A stretch of DNA of 64,000 nucleotides. Origin: Pedobacter sandarakinus (GTDB lineage Bacteria > Bacteroidota > Bacteroidia > Sphingobacteriales > Sphingobacteriaceae). The notes beneath the pieces were generated by a model. That model searched no databases, was not told the DNA's origin, and saw nothing but the letters and a program-made list of their open reading frames with translations. Both the position numbers and the translations under genes were made by a program. Positions 1 to 8,928 of this stretch are shown here, one piece after another (within the stretch, counting starts at the first letter, position 1; each line of letters opens with the position of its first letter). The stretch is from contig NZ_JAPIVG010000007.1 of assembly GCF_026240095.1 (NCBI RefSeq), positions 62,001 through 126,000 on the forward strand, given 5' to 3'.

Positions 1-74
1 GCGCTCATGATCCCAGCGCCAATCAGAATTACATCTGCGTCAGTTTTACCAACTGTCTTTTTCTTTTTTGTCAT
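1..74 (-). CDS. mqo: Malate:quinone oxidoreductase, N-terminal fragment
   Basis: Only the first 24 codons lie in the window; the gene runs off the left edge. The translation starts MTKKKKTVGKT and continues into ADVILIGAGIMSA, the N-terminal FAD-binding (Rossmann) strand-loop typical of malate:quinone oxidoreductase, where GAGIMS is highly characteristic. The family oxidises malate to oxaloacetate and passes electrons to the quinone pool at the inner face of the membrane. The ATG at 72-74 is preceded by an AT-rich leader shared divergently with lipA. Another FAD-dependent dehydrogenase cannot be excluded from so short a stretch. Confidence 0.7.
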   Translation of the reverse strand, partial: MTKKKKTVGKTDADVILIGAGIMS

Positions 75-422
75 CTTATTATTAAGGAATTACAAATTTA
101 GAAGGATTTCAAACATTAAAAGAATTTTACATGCTCCTTATAGCAATAAAAAATGCAAAATTTACATTTAAAACATTACTAATGGCCACCCAAATCAAAA
201 TCCAGTCCAAATAATCAATATTTAGATGTATATTCTTAAAAAAGACAAATATTTTACTTCGAACGCATTAATATACCATATTGATCTAATTAGCAAGCCA
301 TTCTGAGTACTACTTTTTTAGGTATTTAAAGATGAAAAGTTATTTAAATAACCAACATTTTATTACAAGTCTTAAACATTTGAGCGCTGTAACTTTTGAT
401 TCGGAATGTTTAACTTTGTACC
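75..422. other. Divergent intergenic region between mqo and lipA
   Basis: About 350 AT-rich bases without a convincing gene. It must hold the divergent promoters; the only clear element is the -7 box just before lipA. No hairpin with a T-tract or riboswitch-like structure was recognised. Confidence 0.6.
411..418 (+). promoter_or_regulatory. -7 promoter box TAACTTTG of lipA
   Basis: A perfect match to the Bacteroidota -7 consensus TAnnTTTG. It ends four bases before the lipA ATG, so the transcript would be leaderless or nearly so. No TTTG is found 19 bases upstream, so the -33 element is weak. Confidence 0.5.
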
Positions 423-1316
423 ATGATCGATTTACCAGTAGTACCTGCTGTAACTGAAGTGAAACGTAAGCCAGATTGGCTCCGTGTTAAACTGCCCGTT
501 GGGAAGGAATATGCACAAGTACGTAGTTTAGTTGATACACATAAGCTACACACCATTTGCGAAAGTGGTAATTGCCCAAATATGGGCGAATGCTGGGGTG
601 CAGGTACGGCAACTTTCATGATCTTAGGGAACATTTGTACACGCAGCTGTTCGTTTTGCGCCGTAGCTACCGGTAGGCCATTAGCAGTGGATGTTGATGA
701 ACCGAGTCGTGTTGCAAATTCTGTTAGATTAATGGGTGTAAAACATTGTGTAATTACATCTGTAGATAGAGATGATTTAAAAGATGGCGGTTCCATCATT
801 TGGGCAGAAACGCTTCAGGCCATTCGGAAAGAGAGCCCAGTTACGACGTTGGAAACACTTATTCCCGACTTTAAGGGTCAATGGGATAATCTTTATCGAG
901 TTTTAGAGGAGCGTCCAGAGGTTGTTTCACATAATATGGAAACTGTAAAACGACTTACAAGACAAGTGAGAATACAAGCAAAGTACGATAGAAGCTTGGA
1001 GGCTTTGAAAAGGATTTCTGAATTCGGTTTGAGAACAAAAACCGGAATTATGCTCGGTTTGGGAGAAACAGAAGAGGATATTTTCGAAGCGATGGACGAT
1101 TTAGTAGCTAATGGTGTACATATCTTAACACTTGGTCAGTATTTACAACCCACTCGTAATCACCATCCGGTTGTAGATTGGATTCATCCAGATACATTTG
1201 CCATGTATAAAGAAGCCGGTCTCGCTAAAGGACTTAAATATGTAGAAAGTGGGCCACTTGTGCGTTCATCATACCACGCAGAAAAGCATCTTTTTCCAAT
1301 CGACGGAATACTATAA
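423..1316 (+). CDS. lipA: Lipoyl synthase
   Basis: LipA inserts two sulfurs into protein-bound octanoyl groups to make lipoyl cofactor for pyruvate and 2-oxoglutarate dehydrogenases and the glycine cleavage H protein. The 297-residue protein has both expected Fe-S cysteine sets: C46/C51/C57 in [13 protein letters not shown] for the auxiliary cluster, and the radical-SAM CxxxCxxC at C72/C76/C79 (CTRSCSFC). The C-terminal [10 protein letters not shown] is the family signature. Length is normal. The ATG lies four bases after a -7 promoter box. The gene is followed by a long AT-rich hairpin with a T7 tail. GcvP, the decarboxylase that works with lipoylated GcvH, is also encoded in this window at 22.9 kb. 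Confidence 0.97.
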   Translation: MIDLPVVPAVTEVKRKPDWLRVKLPVGKEYAQVRSLVDTHKLHTICESGNCPNMGECWGAGTATFMILGNICTRSCSFCAVATGRPLAVDVDEPSRVANSVRLMGVKHCVITSVDRDDLKDGGSIIWAETLQAIRKESPVTTLETLIPDFKGQWDNLYRVLEERPEVVSHNMETVKRLTRQVRIQAKYDRSLEALKRISEFGLRTKTGIMLGLGETEEDIFEAMDDLVANGVHILTLGQYLQPTRNHHPVVDWIHPDTFAMYKEAGLAKGLKYVESGPLVRSSYHAEKHLFPIDGIL

Positions 1317-1340
1317 CATAACTTAGTTTTTAAAAGGCAT

Positions 1341-1396
1341 AAAAATGTTTTAAAAATAGCACTTCAAAATGGAGTATGTATTTAAAACATTTTTTT
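1341..1396 (+). terminator. Rho-independent terminator of lipA (14-bp inverted repeat)
   Basis: Arms at 1341-1354 and 1381-1394 are perfect reverse complements (AAAAATGTTTTAAA / TTTAAAACATTTTT). An inner ACTTC/GGAGT stem can also form, and a run of seven T follows at 1390-1396. The right arm ends on the first base of the -33 TTTG element (1394-1397) of the downstream sigma-factor promoter. Confidence 0.7.
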
Positions 1397-1424
1397 GGTT
1401 TATGTGTTCTGTATTGTATCTTAG
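1394..1424 (+). promoter_or_regulatory. Promoter TTTG-N19-TATCTTAG of the ECF sigma gene
   Basis: The -33 TTTG is at 1394-1397, followed by a 19-base spacer and TATCTTAG at 1417-1424. This has one mismatch to the housekeeping TTTG-N19-TAnnTTTG pattern. The GTG start is at 1434, so the leader would be only a few bases. The left element overlaps the lipA terminator arm. Confidence 0.65.
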
Positions 1425-1433
1425 TAACCAATA

Positions 1434-1985
1434 GTGACTGCATTAAAAAGACAAACCCTAACCGAGCCTGAACTTGTTCATGCCCTCCAGTCGAGAGATT
1501 CCGGAGCGCTGAAAACACTGTACAGTATGTATTCTTCTGCACTTTATGGTGTTATTTCGCGTATTATCACGCATACTGAACTTGCTGAAGACGTTTTACA
1601 GGAGACCTTCGTGAAGATATGGCAATCTGCCGAATATTACGACAATACCAAGGGCCGCTTGTTTACCTGGATGATGAATATTGCCAGGAATTTATCTATT
1701 GATAAGTTGCGATCCAAAGACTTTAAGAATTCACTCAAAAACCAAGATATAGAAAATAACGTAAGTTTCGTTGATGAACAAAACAAGGTTACCTTTAATC
1801 CAGATGTTCTTGGAGTTAAGCAACTTGTTGGAAATCTTAAGCCGGACTTACAAGCCGTTCTTGATTTAGTTTATTACAAAGGCTACACTCATGTGGAGGC
1901 CGCAGAAAAGTTAGATCTGCCATTGGGGACTGTTAAAACCAGAATCCGTTTGGCTATTATTGAATTGAGAAGGAATTTTAATTAA
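1434..1985 (+). CDS. ECF-family RNA polymerase sigma factor
   Basis: A 183-residue sigma-70 family factor of the extracytoplasmic type. Region 2 spans about residues 22-90 (ALYGVISRIITHTELAEDVLQ, then KIWQSAEYYD and LFTWMMNIARNLSIDKLR). Region 4 spans about residues 125-180 (VYYKGYTHVEAAEKLDLPLGTVKTR), a helix-turn-helix for -35 recognition. The start is GTG at 1434; there is no in-frame ATG before the conserved region. The stop is two bases before the anti-sigma gene, so the two are co-transcribed, as in SigK/RskA modules. The gene is preceded by a housekeeping-type promoter rather than an obvious autoregulated ECF promoter. Confidence 0.93.
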   Translation: MTALKRQTLTEPELVHALQSRDSGALKTLYSMYSSALYGVISRIITHTELAEDVLQETFVKIWQSAEYYDNTKGRLFTWMMNIARNLSIDKLRSKDFKNSLKNQDIENNVSFVDEQNKVTFNPDVLGVKQLVGNLKPDLQAVLDLVYYKGYTHVEAAEKLDLPLGTVKTRIRLAIIELRRNFN

Positions 1986-1987
1986 TC

Positions 1988-2839
1988 GTGGAAAATTTAA
2001 AAGCATATATCGAATCTGGAGTACTCGAGCTGTACGTTTTAGGTGATTTATCACCAGAGGAAACGTTGCAGGTGGAAGAAATGATTGCCAAGCATAGTGA
2101 AGTTAGGGATGAGGTTGCTGCAATTGAGCTTACGATAGAGAGCTATGCGATGCAGAATGCAGTGGAGCCATCCCGCGAGGTTGAAACAAAATTGTTTCAA
2201 AAGCTTGGTATAAGTGATGAGCTGCGCAATGGCGATGTTGAGCCAGCTGCACAAGCAGAGGCAAAAGTTGTAACGCTAGATAGCAGTGATGGTAAAATGA
2301 GAACCCTTCGTTTTGCGCTAGTTGCTTGTGTCGCTTTACTATTAATGAGTACGGGTGCGCTGTTTATTACCTACAGTAGGTTAACTGATGCAAAAGATCA
2401 GATAGCTAGCTTAAATATTGATAAGGAAAAATTTGCTGGTACAGTTAGTAAACTCGAATACGATAACCGTGGATTGAACAACATGGTTGAAATGAATGAA
2501 AGCAAAGAGTGGGCAACTATTAGTATGCAGGGCCAGGCATATAGTCCGAAATCGAAGATGAATGTGTATTGGAACAAAAAAGATAAATCTGTGTTGATAA
2601 ACTACGTGGCTATGGATTTACCGAAAACAGACGCACAGCATGAGTATCAGCTTTGGGCCCTTGTAAATGGTAAACCAGTTAGCTTGGGTGTTTTCGGAAA
2701 AATAGATGCAGAAGGAAGTGATGTAGTGCAGAAGATGCAAATGATTGAAGAAGCGCAAGCTTTTGCAGTAACAATTGAACCAATGGGCGGTAGTATAAAC
2801 CCAACAATGGAAAAGTTAACCGTAATGGGCGGTGTTTAA
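1988..2839 (+). CDS. Anti-sigma factor with RskA-type C-terminal domain
   Basis: A 283-residue membrane anti-sigma factor starting with GTG, two bases after the sigma gene. The cytoplasmic N-terminus (about residues 1-75) contains LELYVLGDLSPEETLQVEEM, the usual RskA/zinc-finger-like segment, but no HxxxCxxC zinc motif. A single transmembrane helix lies at about 107-128, followed by a short coiled coil (about 131-165). The extracytoplasmic anti-sigma-K domain follows (QHEYQLWALVNGKPVSLGVF and FAVTIEPMGGS). The family holds its sigma factor at the membrane until regulated proteolysis. What signal is sensed cannot be read from the sequence. Confidence 0.92.
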   Translation: MENLKAYIESGVLELYVLGDLSPEETLQVEEMIAKHSEVRDEVAAIELTIESYAMQNAVEPSREVETKLFQKLGISDELRNGDVEPAAQAEAKVVTLDSSDGKMRTLRFALVACVALLLMSTGALFITYSRLTDAKDQIASLNIDKEKFAGTVSKLEYDNRGLNNMVEMNESKEWATISMQGQAYSPKSKMNVYWNKKDKSVLINYVAMDLPKTDAQHEYQLWALVNGKPVSLGVFGKIDAEGSDVVQKMQMIEEAQAFAVTIEPMGGSINPTMEKLTVMGGV

Positions 2840-2857
2840 AATATGTATATCAATGTG

Positions 2858-2889
2858 AAGGCTCGTTTTTAAAACGAGCCTTTTTTTTT
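2858..2889 (+). terminator. Terminator of the sigma/anti-sigma operon
   Basis: A perfect 12-bp stem (AAGGCTCGTTTT at 2858-2869 and AAAACGAGCCTT at 2871-2882) followed by a run of T to 2889. It sits between the convergent anti-sigma and AIM24 genes. Confidence 0.9.
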
Positions 2890-2891
2890 GT

Positions 2892-3596
2892 TCAAGATTT
2901 TGGTGCGTACTTAACTTCCTCAAAAGGCTGAACTAAGACCCATCCTTCTCCAAAAAACTCTAGCTGGAAAGATTCTCCGCTCCCTCGCCCAATGAATGAG
3001 CCAAAGGTTAAATTGGTCTTAATATTTGGGGATAAGTTTTCTGACCATGCAACTGTTGCATTTGGATCAGTATAAACTGGCTGGCTTGATGTTACGCGGA
3101 GTAAAATTGGTTCTCCATGGGTAGTGATGGCGATAAATCCGCTGCCTGACAGTTTAACCTGGAATAAGCCCCCACTCATCATACCCGCGACACTTTTCAA
3201 CATTTTTATTTCATTTTTGATGTTGTCTTCAAGCGCCAAAACATCATTGCCATTTACGAAGATAGACTCATTTTGAAGTTGGATGATTTTTACTTTTTTT
3301 CCTTCATCGGCCAGGTACAATCTGCCAGTTCCCGTGGCATGCATCAATGAAGTACCTTCTCCAGATATTGCTTTTTTTATCAGTCCACCAAGCCCCTTAC
3401 TTAATATTCCTTCTTTTTTAAAATTAATATCGCCAATATACGCTACCATTGAGCCCGCTTTGGCCATAATTTTTTGATTTTTGAGGTTGACTTCAAGAAG
3501 AGCCGGTTTTTCAAGTTCGAAAAAACTATTTTCATTTGGATTTTCGGCTGATTCCTGAATCAGCTCATTCAGGCTATAGGTTTTATTGGTATTCAT
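2892..3596 (-). CDS. AIM24 family protein (TIGR00266-like)
   Basis: A 234-residue cytosolic protein matching the AIM24 beta-roll family: VNLKNQKIMAKAGSMVAYIG near the N-terminus, GTSLMHATGTGRLYLAD in the middle, and FLQVKL/FIAITTHGEPILL-like strands after that. The biochemical role of bacterial AIM24 proteins is not established; the yeast relative is a mitochondrial inner-membrane organising factor. It is convergent with the sigma/anti-sigma operon and lies upstream of nothing obvious on its own strand, so context gives no functional hint. Confidence 0.85.
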   Translation of the reverse strand: MNTNKTYSLNELIQESAENPNENSFFELEKPALLEVNLKNQKIMAKAGSMVAYIGDINFKKEGILSKGLGGLIKKAISGEGTSLMHATGTGRLYLADEGKKVKIIQLQNESIFVNGNDVLALEDNIKNEIKMLKSVAGMMSGGLFQVKLSGSGFIAITTHGEPILLRVTSSQPVYTDPNATVAWSENLSPNIKTNLTFGSFIGRGSGESFQLEFFGEGWVLVQPFEEVKYAPKS

Positions 3597-3646
3597 GTTA
3601 TCGTTGTTTTTAGATTTAGGTTTTTAAGAATTGATTTTCAGTACTA

Positions 3647-5137
3647 TCAGCAGAATTGTTTCATTTGATGGGGTATCTCCCTCGCTACATCACCAGCTGC
3701 CACTACAAATGCATTATTTGCTAGGGTGTCGCCAGCTTTTCCATGTAGAAAGCAGCCTAGAATTGCCGCATTCAATGTACTGTAGCCTTGCGCCACCAAG
3801 CCCGTAATTATCCCAGTTAATACGTCGCCCATACCGCCTTGTGCCATCGCCGGATTACCAGTAGGATTGATGTAGATATGTCCGGCAGCAGAACAAATGA
3901 ACGTAAATTGATTTTTGAGTATGATGGTAATACCAAGTGATTTTGCTTCTGATTTTGCAGTTTCAAGTCGATCCCACCAGCAATCGTGGTCGCCAAAAAG
4001 CCTATCGAACTCCTTCATATGCGGTGTAATAATGGTATGTTCAGGGAGCTTACTCATCAGATCAGATCGGTTTGCCAAAATATTAAGTGCGTCTGCATCT
4101 ATTACAAAGCTGTTTTTGGTAGCAATTAAGCTTTCAATGAAACGCTCATGCTCTTGGGAAACACCTAAACCTGGGCCAATTGCTATCGCTTGATATTTTG
4201 CCGGGTTTTCGATCCGTGTATACTCATCGCGGGGTAAAGCCATCACTTCTGGTAATGCCGTATTTAAAGTAGTTAATCCGCTTTGCGGAATACATGCCGT
4301 GGTGAGGCCTGATCCACTATAAAGACAAGCCATAGCAGTTAGAATAGCAGCGCCCATTGTGTTTACACTACCTGCAACGATGAGTGCGTGGCCATACGTA
4401 CCTTTGTGGCTAAATAATTTACGTGGCTCCAAAATTTTGCTGATGTCACCCGCTGTGATTAAAGAGAAATCTGATGTTTGGCGTTCAATAAAGGATTCAT
4501 CCAAGCCAATATCTACAACCTCAAAATATTGTGTAGCAGCTACACTTTCTGGAAGATAAAAATTAATCTTTGGTCGTTGGAAACAGATGGTTTTATACGC
4601 TTTTATGCCCTTGTAATCTCTTGTAGTTTTGCCTTCGGAAGGGAAGCCTGTGGGTATATCTACTGCATAAATCTTCTTATGTTGCTTGTTTAAAAAGCCG
4701 ATCAATTTTTCGAATTCACCTGTAAGCGGTCTGTTCAGGCCGGAACCTAAAATGGCATCAATAATGAGATCGGCTTTAAAATTCTTTAGGTCTGCGAATT
4801 TACTGAGGTACACTTTCTTACACTTGGATTCTTCTATACGCTGCAAATTGATCAGATAATCTTTTGATGCCTTCCCTGTGAAACTAACCAGGTAAACCTT
4901 CAAATTTTGGTAGCCATTGTTGAGCAATATGTGTGCAATAGCTAACCCATCCCCTCCATTATTTCCTTCTCCACAAAATATAGCAATGGTTTTTTGGGTA
5001 TCAAATTCATCGTGTAGAAATGTCTTTACAAATGCTTTGGCAGCCCTTTCCATTAAATCGATGGAGGCAATGGGCATGTTGGCAATCGTGAAATTATCAA
5101 CCAGTCGCATCTGCGATGAGGTGAGCAAAGTTTGCAT
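3647..5137 (-). CDS. nnr: Bifunctional NAD(P)H-hydrate epimerase / ADP-dependent NAD(P)H-hydrate dehydratase
   Basis: This enzyme repairs hydrated, inactive NAD(P)H. The 496-residue protein carries an N-terminal YjeF_N epimerase domain (about residues 1-215) with the nucleotide loop GEGNNGGDG at 56-64. The C-terminal ribokinase-like carbohydrate-kinase domain (about 230-490) contains AIGPGLG, DADALN and NPTGNPAMAQGGMGDVLTG, the ADP/phosphate-binding signature. The length fits the usual bifunctional fusion. The start ATG gives MQTLLTSSQMRLVD, standard for the family. The gene is followed after about 50 bases on the same strand by the AIM24 gene, with no strong terminator between, so the two could be co-transcribed. 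Confidence 0.95.
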   Translation of the reverse strand: MQTLLTSSQMRLVDNFTIANMPIASIDLMERAAKAFVKTFLHDEFDTQKTIAIFCGEGNNGGDGLAIAHILLNNGYQNLKVYLVSFTGKASKDYLINLQRIEESKCKKVYLSKFADLKNFKADLIIDAILGSGLNRPLTGEFEKLIGFLNKQHKKIYAVDIPTGFPSEGKTTRDYKGIKAYKTICFQRPKINFYLPESVAATQYFEVVDIGLDESFIERQTSDFSLITAGDISKILEPRKLFSHKGTYGHALIVAGSVNTMGAAILTAMACLYSGSGLTTACIPQSGLTTLNTALPEVMALPRDEYTRIENPAKYQAIAIGPGLGVSQEHERFIESLIATKNSFVIDADALNILANRSDLMSKLPEHTIITPHMKEFDRLFGDHDCWWDRLETAKSEAKSLGITIILKNQFTFICSAAGHIYINPTGNPAMAQGGMGDVLTGIITGLVAQGYSTLNAAILGCFLHGKAGDTLANNAFVVAAGDVAREIPHQMKQFC

Positions 5138-5335
5138 ACTTTATAGGTGCTTTTTGTTAATAAATAGCATCGAAGAGCGAATTGTTTTGTTCTCCATGTG
5201 ATAATGAAAATAAGCTTTTAATTTTCAATTCGAATAACAAGTTTTACTTATTTATTTTTATTTATTTGGCAACTGGTTAAATTTGAAGGCTAGATGCTTC
5301 ACCTTGCGCAGTTACCTTTAAGTAAAACACCAACT

Positions 5336-6064
5336 ATGGAAGAAAAAATTATTATCGGCGTTACCGATTGCAGCAAATTTGAATTGTACAGCAACTGGGT
5401 TTTAAATTACGAAGAAAAAATTGAGGTGGTACAGTTGGGCTACAAGCAGGATAATTTTGACGCTATTAAAAAGTGCCATGGCATTGTTTTAACTGGAGGG
5501 GAAGATGTGCATCCGCATTTTTACAATTGCCCTGAATATTATGAATACTGCTACGAAGATGATGTGGATGAGCAGCGTGATGCGTTTGAGTTTAGGGTTT
5601 TAGCCTACACCGAAGAACACGGTATTCCGGTTTTAGGAATTTGTAGGGGTATGCAAGTGGGGAATGTTTATTTTGGGGGAACGTTAATTCCCGACATACC
5701 GGTTTGGGGAAAGTTTGATCATGGAAAAATGCCCGATAAAACAGACCGATACCACGAAATAGTGGTTAATCCATCTTCTTGGCTTAATGGCATTGTAAAT
5801 ACAGATCGAGGGTTGGTTAACAGCAATCACCATCAAAGCACCGATAGGGTTGGAAAAGGATTGGTAGTGAGCGCCATTTCGGTAGATGGTATTGCTGAAG
5901 CTATGGAACGACTCCATGCTACCAAACTACCCTTCCTTTTATTTGTACAGTGGCATCCCGAGCGTTTAAAGGATGTTCAAAGCCCATTTGCGCAGAACAT
6001 CTATAGTGCATTTATACAAGCAGCGCAGAAATGGCAAGCCAACAATCCGTTAAGTATTGTCTGA
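5336..6064 (+). CDS. Gamma-glutamyl-gamma-aminobutyrate hydrolase family protein (peptidase C26, class I amidotransferase fold)
   Basis: A 242-residue class I glutamine-amidotransferase-like hydrolase. The nucleophile elbow is LGICRGMQ (C103). The His-Glu pair is in FVQWHPERL (H207, E209), and GIVLTGGEDVHP precedes them. These are the catalytic triad of the peptidase C26/PuuD family, which cleaves gamma-glutamyl amide bonds. I chose the ATG at 5336, because MEEKIIIGVTD begins at the first beta strand; an in-frame ATG at 5294 would add 14 non-conserved residues. A -7 box TAAATTTG is at 5278-5285. No polyamine catabolic genes are nearby, so the substrate is open. Confidence 0.88.
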   Translation: MEEKIIIGVTDCSKFELYSNWVLNYEEKIEVVQLGYKQDNFDAIKKCHGIVLTGGEDVHPHFYNCPEYYEYCYEDDVDEQRDAFEFRVLAYTEEHGIPVLGICRGMQVGNVYFGGTLIPDIPVWGKFDHGKMPDKTDRYHEIVVNPSSWLNGIVNTDRGLVNSNHHQSTDRVGKGLVVSAISVDGIAEAMERLHATKLPFLLFVQWHPERLKDVQSPFAQNIYSAFIQAAQKWQANNPLSIV

Positions 6065-6204
6065 TGGCGAATTACTGCTATGTTTCGATTTTTCCAAGAC
6101 ACACGGCAACTCCATCTTTAAATTTGTTGGAACTGCATACGCCCGGGTTTAAATCTTTTTCGATAAATTGCGACTCGAGTTTAATACTTTGAAAACTACA
6201 CCTA

Positions 6205-8151
6205 ATGAAAAAACTACTATTCCTGGTTGCTTGTTTTATTTTCACAGTAAATAGTTACGGTCAGAATATCGTTTCAGATAGCGACGCTGGAGAAGCTGAA
6301 GCCATCTCATCTGTTCAAATTGCCATCATCCCCGAACCAGTTTCTTTAATGAAGAAAGCTGGCATGTTTACATTACCTGAAAATGTAATTATCCAAGCAC
6401 CCAAAAGCGGTGAGTTGAAACAAAGTGTTGCATTCTTAACTGATAGAATCGGTACCGCCACAGGAAAGTTTGTGAGCAATGTGAATAATGCAAACCATCC
6501 AACTATAAAATTAATTCTAAATAGTCAGGCAGACGCACAACTTGGAAATGAAGGATATCGCTTAAGCGTTAACCCGACTCAAATTGTGATTACGGCTAAT
6601 AAGCCAGCGGGAATTTTTTGGGCTTCACAGTCATTAATCCAACTTTTTCCGGCAGCTATTGAAAGCAAAGAAGAAGTAGAAAATTTTAAATGGAAACTGC
6701 CTTGTGTAGATGTAGTTGACTATCCAAAATTGGGATGGCGTGGATTAATGTTTGATGTGGCCCGTCATTTCTTTACCAAGGATGAGGTAAAGCGTTTTAT
6801 AGATGACATGGTACGATATAAATTTAACCTGTTGCATTTGCATCTGGCTGATGATGAAGGTTGGAGAATAGAAATAAAGGGTTTACCAAAGCTTACAGAA
6901 ATCGGTGCCTGGAGTGTAAAAAAAGAAGGCACATTTGGTGATTTTATTCCTCCATTAGCCAACGAACCTCGTACTTATGGTGGTTTCTACACCCAGGAAG
7001 ATATTAAGGAGTTAGTGCAGTATGCTCAGGATCGTTTTGTAAATATTTTGCCAGAAATAGATGTTCCTGGCCATAGCTTAGCCATTATCGCATCGTACCC
7101 CGAACTATCTTGCACCCCAGAAGCTGTAAATTACAAAGTGCGTTCGGGCGAGAAAATTATGGATTGGAGTAGGGGGGCACCACCGATTGCATTGGTAGAT
7201 AATACACTTTGTCCGGCTAATGAAAAGGTATATAGCTTTCTAGATACGGTAATTACACAAGTTGCACAACTTTTTCCTTTCGAGTACATACACATGGGGG
7301 GCGACGAGGCTTCGCATAATTTTTGGGAGAAAAATGATCAGGTAAAGGCCCTAATGCAACGCGAAGGATTAAAAACAATACCCCAAGTGCAGGCATATTT
7401 TGAAAAACGGGTAGAGCAAATTGTTGTGGCCAAGGGTAAAAAATTTATGGGCTGGGATGAGATTTTGGAAGGCGGAGTTTCGCCCACAGCAGCTGTTATG
7501 AGCTGGAGGGGAATGAAGTATGGCATTGAAGCCGCAAACGATAAGCACAACGTGGTGATGAGCCCGACGGATTTTGCCTATTTAGATTATATGCAAGGCG
7601 ATTTGAGTACCGAGCCGAAGGTTTATGCGTCATTGCGATTAAATAAAGTATATCAGTTTAATCCACTTCCGGCAGGGGTAAATGCACAATACGTTATCGG
7701 CGGGCAAGCCAACCTGTGGACCGAGCAGGTATATAACTTTCGCCAGGTACAATATATGCTCTGGCCACGTGCCTTCGCTATTTCAGAATCAATTTGGAGT
7801 CCCATTGAAAAGAAAAACTGGGTAAATTTCATTGACCGAACTCAGCTTCATTTTAAACGTTTAGATTTAGCGGAGACAAAATATTCTCCTGCCATTTACG
7901 ATCCTATTATTGCTGTAAAACGATCGCCTGATAAACAATTGATGATTGATCTAACTACGGAGATTGATGGTTTAGATATTTATTATAGTTTTGATAATTC
8001 AACACCAGATCGTTTTTATCCGAAGTACACGTCTCCTTTGGTACCGCCAAAAGATGCGAGTTTATTGAGATTAATTACCTATCGGGGTAAACAGGTTGCG
8101 GGTAGGCTAATGTCTATACCAATTGCCGATTTACAAAAGAGAGCCAGGTAA
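6205..8151 (+). CDS. Beta-N-acetylhexosaminidase, glycoside hydrolase family 20
   Basis: A 648-residue exported glycosidase that removes terminal GlcNAc/GalNAc. The signal peptide is residues 1-20 (MKKLLFLVACFIFTVNSYGQ). The GH20b N-terminal alpha/beta domain covers about 40-170. The catalytic TIM barrel starts at WRGLMFDVARHFF and contains HLHLADDEGWRIEI, and the HMGGDEASHNFW motif carries the catalytic pair D367-E368 used in substrate-assisted catalysis. A C-terminal chitobiase-type beta domain covers about 560-640 (IYYSFDNSTPDRFYPKY). Likely periplasmic or outer-membrane, for chitin or glycan turnover. The CYTH gene overlaps its stop by one base. Confidence 0.95.
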   Translation: MKKLLFLVACFIFTVNSYGQNIVSDSDAGEAEAISSVQIAIIPEPVSLMKKAGMFTLPENVIIQAPKSGELKQSVAFLTDRIGTATGKFVSNVNNANHPTIKLILNSQADAQLGNEGYRLSVNPTQIVITANKPAGIFWASQSLIQLFPAAIESKEEVENFKWKLPCVDVVDYPKLGWRGLMFDVARHFFTKDEVKRFIDDMVRYKFNLLHLHLADDEGWRIEIKGLPKLTEIGAWSVKKEGTFGDFIPPLANEPRTYGGFYTQEDIKELVQYAQDRFVNILPEIDVPGHSLAIIASYPELSCTPEAVNYKVRSGEKIMDWSRGAPPIALVDNTLCPANEKVYSFLDTVITQVAQLFPFEYIHMGGDEASHNFWEKNDQVKALMQREGLKTIPQVQAYFEKRVEQIVVAKGKKFMGWDEILEGGVSPTAAVMSWRGMKYGIEAANDKHNVVMSPTDFAYLDYMQGDLSTEPKVYASLRLNKVYQFNPLPAGVNAQYVIGGQANLWTEQVYNFRQVQYMLWPRAFAISESIWSPIEKKNWVNFIDRTQLHFKRLDLAETKYSPAIYDPIIAVKRSPDKQLMIDLTTEIDGLDIYYSFDNSTPDRFYPKYTSPLVPPKDASLLRLITYRGKQVAGRLMSIPIADLQKRAR

Positions 8152-8621
8152 TGGGTAAAGAGATTGAACGAAAATTTTTGGTAGATCATGCCAAATGGAG
8201 CCAGTTGGATAAACCTTTAGGTAGGGAATTTAGACAAGGCTATATTTCAATTAATCCAGATAAAACTGTTAGGGTAAGGATTGCCGAAGGTCAAGCTTGG
8301 CTAACCATCAAAGGGATAACAACCGGGGCTACCCGATTGGAGTATGAGTATGAAATTCCGGTGGCAGAAGCAGCCGAACTACTGAATCATTTCGCTGATG
8401 ACGAAGTACAAAAAACTCGTTATTTAATAGAATATGCAACCAAAATTTGGGAAATCGATGTATTTGACGGAGAAAATGAGGGCCTTATTATTGCAGAAAT
8501 AGAATTGGAAACTGAACAAGACGCTTTCGAATTGCCCGAATGGATTGCCGAAGAAGTAACCGATGATGAACGTTATTACAATTCCAACTTGAGCATTAAG
8601 CCATTTAAATTGTGGCATTAA
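8151..8621 (+). CDS. CYTH domain-containing protein (triphosphate tunnel metalloenzyme)
   Basis: A 156-residue single-domain CYTH protein. It begins MGKEIERKFLV, containing the ExExK signature, followed by alternating charged beta strands (TVRVRIAEGQAWLTIKG, EYEYEIPVAEA, WEIDVFDGENEGLIIAEIELE) that form the triphosphate tunnel. Family members act as inorganic triphosphatases or, rarely, adenylate cyclases; stand-alone bacterial members of this size (YgiF/NeuTTM type) are usually tripolyphosphatases. The ATG overlaps the hexosaminidase stop codon (TAATG), showing translational coupling, though no functional link is obvious. Confidence 0.92.
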   Translation: MGKEIERKFLVDHAKWSQLDKPLGREFRQGYISINPDKTVRVRIAEGQAWLTIKGITTGATRLEYEYEIPVAEAAELLNHFADDEVQKTRYLIEYATKIWEIDVFDGENEGLIIAEIELETEQDAFELPEWIAEEVTDDERYYNSNLSIKPFKLWH

Positions 8622-8664
8622 ATAGTTCGAAAGGGAAATTGATGCGACCAACGCTGTTATTAAA

Positions 8665-8764
8665 CCCGATAGCCGCGGCAGCCCCCGATTGTGCGCACAA
8701 ATCTTTGTGCTATGATGCTACTTTAATTTTGCATAGACATATCGGGGCTAAAGCAGATAGCGGG
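8665..8764. repeat. Long imperfect palindromic intergenic element
   Basis: A 100-base imperfect inverted repeat with outer arms at 8665-8689 and 8741-8764. The arms share CCCG...AGCCCC(C)GAT against ATCGGGGCT...CGGG. It contains a perfect inner hairpin GCACAAA/TTTGTGC at 8695-8710 and a CTATG/CATAG stem. It is GC-richer than its surroundings. It lies downstream of the CYTH gene, and no gene is supported between 8622 and 8928. It resembles dispersed palindromic elements I recall from other Sphingobacteriaceae intergenic regions, but only one copy is in this window. Confidence 0.6.
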
Positions 8765-8928
8765 ACAATACTAACCCAAGCACTAGAGAACGCTCATTTT
8801 CATAAAAATGAATTCTAATTAATAAAAACTTCGGATAGTTGGCATTTCTAATAGGATGTGAAATCTGGATTATCTCCCTTTATCTATCTTAAAAAACGGA
8901 ATGAAGGCGTGACCCTGATGGATGAACC

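Noticed and set aside
8612..8818. 68-codon open frame overlapping the CYTH gene end
   Set aside because: It lies on the imperfect palindromic element and its sequence is explained by that repeat; no start context, signal or family.
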